DNA of 49,416 nt from Cyanobacteria bacterium K_DeepCast_35m_m2_155 (lineage in GTDB: Bacteria; Cyanobacteriota; Cyanobacteriia; PCC-6307; Cyanobiaceae), in contig VGQS01000003.1 of assembly GCA_016882285.1 (NCBI GenBank), positions 1 to 49,416 of the forward strand, given 5' to 3'. The notes beneath the pieces were generated by a model that did no database searches, had not been told where the DNA came from, and worked only from the letters and a program-made list of their open reading frames with translations. Positions 45,358 through 49,416 of the stretch are shown piece by piece. The position numbers and the translations under genes were made by a program. Each line of letters opens with the position of its first letter. The stretch's first letter is position 1.

Positions 45358-45388
45358 TGCAGTTGACCATGGTCATGACCATGGTCAC
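45358..45388. repeat. Tandem TGACCATGGTCA palindrome, copy 3
   Basis: The same 31 bases as at 17780-17810, without a mismatch, in the gap after argF and before the 3' end of the convergent small membrane-protein gene. The flanking bases differ from copy 1 on both sides, which makes the 31-base boundary sharp. Confidence 0.8.
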
Positions 45389-45437
45389 GAACACAACGCC
45401 GGCCAACAGAGTCCTCTCTCACCACGGGCCCTTGGGC

Positions 45438-45686
45438 TCAGGCGGCAGCGGCCGTCTTGCGCCGCTGATTGGCCACCAGCACGGCAGCGCCGCCAGCGGC
45501 CACGACCAGGCCGCCACTGAGCGCCAGAAACACCAGGGTCTGCAGCAGCAACAGGGCAAAGCCCAGAGCCGAGAAGGCTGTGATGCGGATCTTGGCCTTG
45601 ATCAGCAGGGTCAGCAGCAGCAGCACCGTGGCCTTGAGGGCCAGCACCTTGGCGGCGCTGAACGGGCACAACGGGTTGAACAGCAT
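45438..45686 (-). CDS. Small hydrophobic membrane protein
   Basis: An 82-residue protein with two hydrophobic helices (about 12-33 and 37-70; AFSALGFALLLLQTLVFLAL is part of the second) and a short basic tail (NQRRKTAAAA). It begins MLFNPLCPFSAAKVLAL. I do not recognise a named family. It is convergent with argF and follows the hypothetical gene at 45725 by 38 bases on the same strand. Confidence 0.6.
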   Translation of the reverse strand: MLFNPLCPFSAAKVLALKATVLLLLTLLIKAKIRITAFSALGFALLLLQTLVFLALSGGLVVAAGGAAVLVANQRRKTAAAA

Positions 45687-45724
45687 GACGCGATCGCAGC
45701 TGCTCCCATGTTGGTGGCGGGCAG

Positions 45725-46117
45725 CTAAAACCGCGGCTCCAGCGGCATCATCAAAGACAGCAGCTGCAGCCCCTGAAGAGCGGCATCGGTGCCGTTGCCG
45801 GCCGACACGACCGCCAACTGGGCATCGTCCAGTGGAACGCCCTCACCCACGAGGCGCTCAAAGCGCTCGAGCAGTGACGGCTGCACCGGAATACCGCGAC
45901 TGGCCGCCAGCGCGACCAGATCGGCGCGGCTGCTGAGCCGCTCGAACTGAGCCCGAAAGTGTCCCCCGGGCTCGTTGAGCGCGCAAATCAACTCGGCGAG
46001 CGAATTGAGTTCAGAGGGGCGCAGCGCACCCAACTCAGCCACAGGGTGATCAGAGAGGGTGCGGCGGATCTGCTGCAGCACCTCGGGCGGGCAGACAGCA
46101 GGGGCAGAGGTCGCCAT
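45725..46117 (-). CDS. Hypothetical helical protein, divergent from lexA
   Basis: A 130-residue soluble helical protein. The stretch FRAQFERLSSRADLVALAASRGI has a weak look of a Nif11 domain, but the usual N-terminal block is absent, so I do not assign it. It is divergent from lexA, and the SOS-box-like site at 46199-46212 lies 82 bases from its ATG, so shared LexA control is conceivable. Confidence 0.62.
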   Translation of the reverse strand: MATSAPAVCPPEVLQQIRRTLSDHPVAELGALRPSELNSLAELICALNEPGGHFRAQFERLSSRADLVALAASRGIPVQPSLLERFERLVGEGVPLDDAQLAVVSAGNGTDAALQGLQLLSLMMPLEPRF

Positions 46118-46198
46118 ACGTCACAGCGGCGAGGGTCTAGCCGCAACGTAGTCAGCACATCGATCAACCCCCAACACTCGACAAACAGCCCGCCAAGC

Positions 46199-46212
46199 GG
46201 TACATCTGTATC
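46199..46212 (+). promoter_or_regulatory. Putative LexA (SOS) box before lexA
   Basis: GGTACATCTGTATC matches the cyanobacterial LexA consensus RGTAC-N3-D-GTWCB as I remember it, at all but one position (T instead of C near the end). It ends 18 bases before the lexA ATG, where autorepression would act. Confidence 0.55.
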
Positions 46213-46230
46213 AACGCGTGCCCCTTGCCC

Positions 46231-46848
46231 ATGCCTGCCGGCCCCACCGAGCCCCTCACCAGCGCGCAGCAGGAGCTGTACGACTGGCTGGCCGATTACA
46301 TCGGCGTGCATCGCCACAGCCCCTCGATTCGCCAGATGATGGAAGGCATGGGCCTGCGCTCACCGGCGCCGATCCAGAGCCGGCTCAAACACCTGCAGCA
46401 AAAAGGCTGGATCACCTGGCAGGAGGGCCAGGCCCGCACCCTGCAGCTGCTGGGCAACATGGCCGCGGGCATCCCGGTGCTGGGGGCGGTGGCCGCTGGC
46501 GGCCTGGTGGAGACCTTTGACGACGTGAGCGAGCGGCTCGAACTCGAGCCGGTGCTGGCCACCAAGGGCCTGTTCGCCCTCACCGTCAATGGCGATTCGA
46601 TGGTCGACGCCCACATCGCCGATGGCGACGTGGTGCTGATGGAGCCGGTCAACGATCCTGCCCGGCTGCGCAACGGCACGATCGTGAGCGCACAGGTCGC
46701 CGGCAGCGGCACCACCCTCAAGCACTTTCACCGCCAGGGCGGCACCGTGACCCTCGAAGCCGCCAACCCCGCCTACCAGCCGATCGTGCTGCCGGCCGAC
46801 CAGGTGGCCGTGCAGGGCAAGCTGGTGGCCGTGTGGCGCCAGGTGTAG
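46231..46848 (+). CDS. lexA: LexA-type repressor
   Basis: A 205-residue LexA: winged helix at about 10-70 (YDWLADYIGVHRHSPSIRQM with RLKHLQQKGWI as its end), then the self-cleavage site in GAVAAGGLVE (Ala-Gly), the catalytic serine in VNGDSMVDAHIADGD and the lysine in TTLKHFHRQGG. All elements for RecA-stimulated self-cleavage are visible, although in some cyanobacteria LexA regulates carbon, redox or salt genes rather than DNA repair. ATG 46231 is used; a TTG two codons earlier is possible. A near-consensus SOS box lies directly upstream. Confidence 0.95.
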   Translation: MPAGPTEPLTSAQQELYDWLADYIGVHRHSPSIRQMMEGMGLRSPAPIQSRLKHLQQKGWITWQEGQARTLQLLGNMAAGIPVLGAVAAGGLVETFDDVSERLELEPVLATKGLFALTVNGDSMVDAHIADGDVVLMEPVNDPARLRNGTIVSAQVAGSGTTLKHFHRQGGTVTLEAANPAYQPIVLPADQVAVQGKLVAVWRQV

Positions 46849-46940
46849 CGAGCGGGCCGCGTTGTAAGCTCTCCTGACGCCAGGCAAGGCCTCCGGGCCA
46901 GGGCAGAACGACCAGCGTTCCACCCGCCACGCGTACCCAC

Positions 46941-47013
46941 GGGGCCATAGCTCAGCTGGTAGAGCACCTGCATGGCATGCAGGGGGTCAGCGGTTCGAGT
47001 CCGCTTGGCTCCA
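46941..47013 (+). tRNA. tRNA-Ala, anticodon GGC
   Basis: A complete 73-base cloverleaf: acceptor arm GGGGCCA pairing with TGGCTCC, D arm GCTC-GAGC, anticodon stem CCTGC-GCAGG with loop ATGGCAT (anticodon GGC), and a T arm with TTCGAGT. The discriminator base is A, and CCA is not encoded. It marks the border to the accessory region that follows. Confidence 0.95.
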
Positions 47014-47040
47014 TTCCTTCAGACCTCTTGCGGTGCAGGG

Positions 47041-47071
47041 GGTCTTGAAAAAAAGGCTTTAGCTCAAGACC
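47041..47071. repeat. Perfect 8-bp inverted repeat downstream of the tRNA
   Basis: GGTCTTGA (47041-47048) and TCAAGACC (47064-47071) enclose a 15-base loop that starts with an A run. It begins 28 bases after tRNA-Ala. There is no T tract after it on the plus strand, so it is not a clear terminator. Confidence 0.4.
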
Positions 47072-47085
47072 AAAGGGATTGATGC

Positions 47086-47106
47086 TTGGGCGCAAATTTG
47101 GGCGCA
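47086..47106. repeat. Tandem direct repeat TTGGGCGCA
   Basis: Two exact copies of TTGGGCGCA separated by AAT (period 12). It lies 73 bases 3' of the tRNA gene, in a spot where integrase genes and attachment sites are often found, but no integrase frame is present. Confidence 0.45.
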
Positions 47107-47249
47107 GACAGGTGGACATCAATGACCGAAAGGGGGCCAGGGCTTAGGAGGCAGGGAGGTACGGGCATTGACGTCTTGAAAGCTGATCCATAGCCAGAGC
47201 AGTGTCGAACCATGAGCACAGGGCAAAATGTGGGGCTATCAATCCTGAG

Positions 47250-47904
47250 ATGGGCTGGAAGCAGTCCCTGGTATCGCTGGCCCTGGTGGCGGGTCTCCCC
47301 TGCAGCGCCCTGGCCCACGGTGGTGGCCTAAATGCTGACGGGTGCCATACCAACAAAAAAACCGGCGACTACCACTGCCATAGAGGTGGTTCGGGAGGAA
47401 GCACCAGTAGGGGAGGTGGAAGCTCGATCTACATCGCCCCTGCAGCCAGCCCCCCGCCCAAAAAACAGCGGCCAAAGGTCCCTGAGGCTTCAGGTCCTGT
47501 CGTCATGATCTCGGTTGGGGATGGCGACACCATTCGAGTGAAAACTGCCACTGGTCAACCTGTCACCATTCGTCTTGCCTGCATCGATGCTCCGGAAACC
47601 GCTCAAGGCGAAAGCGGAGCGACGGCGACTGGCTATCTGCGGATGTTGTTGCGGGGGTGGCCTCGAGATCATTCCGCAGACGGTTGATCGCTACGGCCGC
47701 ACCGTTGGTGAGGTCATCGCAGGAGGACGCAACGTGAACCTTGAAATGGTTCGTGCTGGAGTTCCTTACGCATATCGGGATTACTTGAGCGGATGTGATG
47801 AGAACGCTTATCTCAACGCCGAAAACCAAGCGGAGATGAGGCGTCTCGGCGTATGGCGCTACGGGGGCGAGCAGCGTCCGTGGGATTTCAGGAAGCAGCG
47901 CTAG
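47250..47904 (+). pseudogene. Staphylococcal-nuclease-like protein, broken by a frameshift
   Basis: The first frame (from ATG 47250) encodes a signal peptide, a His/Cys-rich segment (GGLNADGCHTNKKTGDYHCH) and the start of the nuclease fold: VGDGDTIRV and IRLACIDAPE, with the family Arg and Glu. It then stops at 47687. The second frame carries the rest: QTVDRYGRTVGEVIAGG, LNAENQAEMRRLGVWR, ending at 47904. The frames join smoothly if the five-G run at 47653-47657 had four Gs (giving LRGGLEIIPQTVDRYGR). So this is either a recent homopolymer frameshift or a sequencing error. Intact, it would be an exported thermonuclease. Confidence 0.82.
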
Positions 47905-47921
47905 TCACTGGCAGTAAGACC

Positions 47922-47933
47922 CGACAAATGTCG
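47922..47933. promoter_or_regulatory. Inverted repeat upstream of peptide gene, copy 1
   Basis: CGACAAATGTCG: 5-base arms CGACA/TGTCG around two bases, 74 bases before the ATG at 48008. The same arms occur at 48893 before copy 2 with one changed spacer base, while the next ~20 bases differ between copies. That pattern suggests a conserved regulator site or promoter part. Confidence 0.45.
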
Positions 47934-48007
47934 CTTGCGCCTGCCAGCTGGTGCGGAGATGCTGTGTTCACGTTCCACAAGGGACACCACCTCACACCCC
48001 CAATACC

Positions 48008-48271
48008 ATGACCACCACCACCGACACCCTTCAAACGGCCGAAGTTCAGGAGCTGACCGATGAGCAACTGGAGCAGGTCAACGGCGGCTTCTTCTGGTTC
48101 TTCATCCCCATGATCTCCAAGATCGTCACAGTGGCCGCGAAGGCCATCGCCGGCCACTTCGCCAGCCAGGGCAGCACAAAATCCGCCAAGGCGCTGGGTG
48201 CTTCCGACGACGTTGCCGAGGCCATCGGCATGGGTGTCGACGTCGCCGGCGAAGGCGTTGGCCTGCTCTGA
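48008..48271 (+). CDS. Double-glycine-leader peptide (bacteriocin-like), copy 1
   Basis: An 87-residue precursor. The 27-residue leader ends in ELTDEQLEQVNGG, with Leu at -12, Leu at -7, Val at -4 and Gly-Gly, the pattern cut by C39 peptidase-containing ABC exporters. The 60-residue core begins FFWFFIPMISKIVTVAAKAI and continues in a Gly/Ala/Asp-rich part ending GEGVGLL. It has no cysteine, so no disulfide or lanthionine. It could be a class II bacteriocin-like or signalling peptide. ATG MTTTTDTLQ is used. No exporter or immunity gene is in the window. The product is identical to copy 2. Confidence 0.82.
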   Translation: MTTTTDTLQTAEVQELTDEQLEQVNGGFFWFFIPMISKIVTVAAKAIAGHFASQGSTKSAKALGASDDVAEAIGMGVDVAGEGVGLL

Positions 48272-48303
48272 ACAGCCCCCACCACGGTCCTCACCACACA
48301 CTC

Positions 48304-48329
48304 AGCCCCTGCTTAGGCGGGGGCTTTTT
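48304..48329 (+). terminator. Terminator of peptide gene copy 1
   Basis: AGCCCCTGC pairs with GCGGGGGCT (one wobble) around TTAG and is followed by five Ts, 33 bases after the stop codon. Confidence 0.85.
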
Positions 48330-48339
48330 CATGGTGCTT

Positions 48340-48567
48340 TCACCACTGCGCCCCCACCCGCTTCCAGCCAGCCTTCTGCAATCCCTTCCACTCGATCAGC
48401 GCCGCATCCCTGGGCACCCGTCGGCGGCGTTGTAGCAGGGCGGGTGCCCCTGGCATCGGTCTGCCGTGGTCGATGAACACCCACTGCACATACCAGCCGC
48501 TGGAAAGATCGCGGTGGTAGCGCCGCACCTCACGCTGATCCGGTGCCTGCAGCCAACCCTCGGTCAT
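48340..48567 (-). CDS. DUF1651-like small protein
   Basis: A 75-residue protein: MTEGWLQAPDQREVRRYHRD, WVFIDHGRPMPG, APALLQRRRRVPRDAAL and a C-terminal WKGLQKAGWKRVGAQW. The order (a GWL start, an RFHRD-like strand, a P-x-LL-x-x-R-R block, and a final W..L...GW....W) fits DUF1651, a family I associate with marine picocyanobacteria. The function is unknown. It lies between the two peptide cassettes on the opposite strand, its stop 10 bases beyond the first terminator. An ATG six codons upstream is possible. Confidence 0.65.
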   Translation of the reverse strand: MTEGWLQAPDQREVRRYHRDLSSGWYVQWVFIDHGRPMPGAPALLQRRRRVPRDAALIEWKGLQKAGWKRVGAQW

Positions 48568-48663
48568 CCACCGTTCTCGACACACTGCTGAGCATCAGGC
48601 GCAGCTGGTGCAGGACTCAACTCCTGAGCCGACCTCGTGACCAGTCCAACCTGAATTGAACTG

Positions 48664-48858
48664 ATGACTTCATTCTCTCAGCCCCTTAGGGGCGTTGCTG
48701 CTGCTGTGTCCGCTTCTGAGCGGATGATGCGCAAGCCGCAGCGCCTCTGCTCCACCGTCTCGTGGCAAACCGCCCTGCGGCTGCAGGAGCGCGCCGATTA
48801 CGAGGGGCGCAGTTTGTCGAACCTCATGGCCTATCTCCTTGACGCCGCGACGGGCTGA
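48664..48858 (+). CDS. Small ribbon-helix-helix-like protein
   Basis: A 64-residue protein whose last ~38 residues (LCSTVSWQTALRLQERADYE then GRSLSNLMAYLLDAATG) have the strand-helix-helix plan of MetJ/Arc/CopG-type DNA-binding domains, as in small cyanobacterial antitoxins or repressors. The first 25 residues are Ser/Arg-rich and not conserved in my memory; the true start may be the Met-Met near residue 21. No toxin gene is adjacent. It lies directly upstream of the second peptide cassette and could act on the inverted repeats. Confidence 0.58.
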   Translation: MTSFSQPLRGVAAAVSASERMMRKPQRLCSTVSWQTALRLQERADYEGRSLSNLMAYLLDAATG

Positions 48859-48892
48859 ATCGCAGCCGCTGGGGTGCCCTCAGGCCAAGACC

Positions 48893-48904
48893 CGACAACT
48901 GTCG
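48893..48904. promoter_or_regulatory. Inverted repeat upstream of peptide gene, copy 2
   Basis: CGACAACTGTCG: the same 5-base arms as at 47922 with one spacer change. It lies 75 bases before the second ATG. Confidence 0.45.
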
Positions 48905-48979
48905 CTTGAGACGGCCATGGATCGCGGAGATGCTGTGTTCACGTTCCACAAAGGAACACCACCTCACACCCACAACACC

Positions 48980-49243
48980 ATGACCACCACCACCGACACC
49001 CTTCAAACGGCCGAAGTTCAGGAGCTGACCGATGAGCAACTGGAGCAGGTCAACGGCGGCTTCTTCTGGTTCTTCATCCCCATGATCTCCAAGATCGTCA
49101 CAGTGGCCGCGAAGGCCATCGCCGGCCACTTCGCCAGCCAGGGCAGCACAAAATCCGCCAAGGCGCTGGGTGCTTCCGACGACGTTGCCGAGGCCATCGG
49201 CATGGGTGTCGACGTCGCCGGCGAAGGCGTTGGCCTGCTCTGA
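48980..49243 (+). CDS. Double-glycine-leader peptide (bacteriocin-like), copy 2
   Basis: Encodes the same 87 residues as the gene at 48008: leader ending QLEQVNGG, core starting FFWFFIPMISKIV. No nucleotide difference was seen across the 264 bases. Either the duplication is very recent, gene conversion keeps the copies equal, or the assembly repeated the segment. The unique DNA between the copies and the small differences in their leaders argue against a simple assembly artefact. Confidence 0.82.
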   Translation: MTTTTDTLQTAEVQELTDEQLEQVNGGFFWFFIPMISKIVTVAAKAIAGHFASQGSTKSAKALGASDDVAEAIGMGVDVAGEGVGLL

Positions 49244-49275
49244 ACAGCCCCCACCACGGTCCTCACCACACACTC

Positions 49276-49301
49276 AGCCCCTGCTTAGGCGGGGGCTTTT
49301 T
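49276..49301 (+). terminator. Terminator of peptide gene copy 2
   Basis: Identical hairpin (AGCCCCTGC, loop TTAG, GCGGGGGCT) and T run as in copy 1. Confidence 0.85.
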
Positions 49302-49416
49302 CATGGCGAGCTCACCTCGTGGGGCACGCTCCTGAAGCGCCACAGCCATGTGAACCCATTGATGGCGTAACGCTGAACACGGGCGGCTGCGCCAAGCTGG
49401 GCAACCAATGTTTGCG
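49301..49416 (-). CDS. Possible C-terminal end of a gene cut by the window edge
   Basis: Read from the right edge on the minus strand, an open frame of 37 codons gives QTLVAQLGAAARVQRYAING, continuing FTWLWRFRSVPHEVSSP and a stop at 49303-49301, just inside the terminator T tract. The aromatic and basic mix looks like a real protein end, but it is short and I recognise no family. Confidence 0.3.
   Translation of the reverse strand, partial: QTLVAQLGAAARVQRYAINGFTWLWRFRSVPHEVSSP

Larger units (their letters stand above)
47916..48334 (+). repeat. Duplicated peptide cassette, copy 1
   Basis: This stretch matches 48887-49306 with only scattered differences in the 5' leader and none seen from the gene start to the end of the terminator. 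It contains the inverted repeat at 47922, the 87-codon gene and the terminator. Similarity ends sharply after CATGG on the right and before AAGACCC on the left. Confidence 0.9.
48887..49306 (+). repeat. Duplicated peptide cassette, copy 2
   Basis: Second copy of the segment at 47916-48334, displaced by 971-972 bases. Coding part and terminator appear identical to copy 1; the leader has a few substitutions and one indel. The ~550 bases between the copies are unique. Confidence 0.9.

Noticed and set aside
45363-45728. Plus-strand open frame starting with repeated Met-Thr-Met-Val
   Set aside because: The start is made by the tandem palindrome itself, and the rest runs antisense to two better minus-strand genes with no family-like sequence.
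45725-46117. Nif11 assignment for the hypothetical gene next to lexA
   Set aside because: Only one helix resembles the domain and the conserved N-terminal block is missing.
47084-47149. Short plus-strand frame beginning MLGRKFGRRQVD as a possible integrase relic
   Set aside because: Only 21 codons with no catalytic Arg/His/Tyr boxes; cannot be told from chance.

Overview
The window is a dense, GC-rich cyanobacterial chromosome segment. The overlapping psbD-psbC pair, a CpcS/CpeS-type bilin lyase, a group 2 sigma factor, an Ftn2/ARC6-like division protein, several cyanobacteria-only small families and a DUF1651-like gene together point to a picocyanobacterium of the Synechococcus/Cyanobium lineage. 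This placement rests on gene content only.

Region 1 (1-9.1 kb): the end of psbD and all of psbC, a secreted YcgJ-like protein, Maf, an Npun_F0494-family protein, a decayed Doc-type toxin with its antitoxin, cobQ (cobalamin), a small 2Fe-2S ferredoxin, mnmA (tRNA thiolation) and the NAD(P)HX repair enzyme Nnr. Region 2 (9.1-21.8 kb): a sigma factor behind an AT-richer leader, pdhA, ftn2, ffh-rpsP-phoH, a BI-1 protein, then a compact run of era, bilin lyase, trmD, ispF, a TIGR03792 protein and larB. Region 3 (21.8-31.7 kb): thiamine genes thiS/thiE, ribF, surE, pheS, nadK, an atypical response regulator, a DUF192 protein and the bifunctional precorrin enzyme CobL. Region 4 (31.8-39 kb): a GH116-type glycosidase, ribD, mscS and a translationally coupled minus-strand set SRAP - Nif11 - DUF427.

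Region 5 (39-46.9 kb): ftsH and argF flank a tight four-gene set (cupin; cyclic-nucleotide domain fused to a haem-oxygenase-like diiron domain; SAM methyltransferase; TauD-type dioxygenase). This looks like a small uncharacterised biosynthetic or modification operon and is the strongest candidate for an undescribed system. lexA follows, with a near-consensus SOS box. Region 6 (46.9-49.4 kb): a tRNA-Ala(GGC) borders an accessory stretch with short repeats, a frameshifted staphylococcal-type nuclease, and two copies of a gene for an 87-residue double-glycine-leader peptide. Each peptide gene sits in a ~420 bp duplicated cassette with its own upstream inverted repeat and terminator. A DUF1651-like gene and a ribbon-helix-helix gene lie between the copies.

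A 12-nt perfect palindrome (TGACCATGGTCA) occurs at three intergenic places. Two of these carry an identical 31-nt tandem version about 27.6 kb apart. Apart from the short intergenic stretches listed, there is no gap over 300 bases without a gene. No CRISPR array, rRNA or complete insertion sequence was seen.
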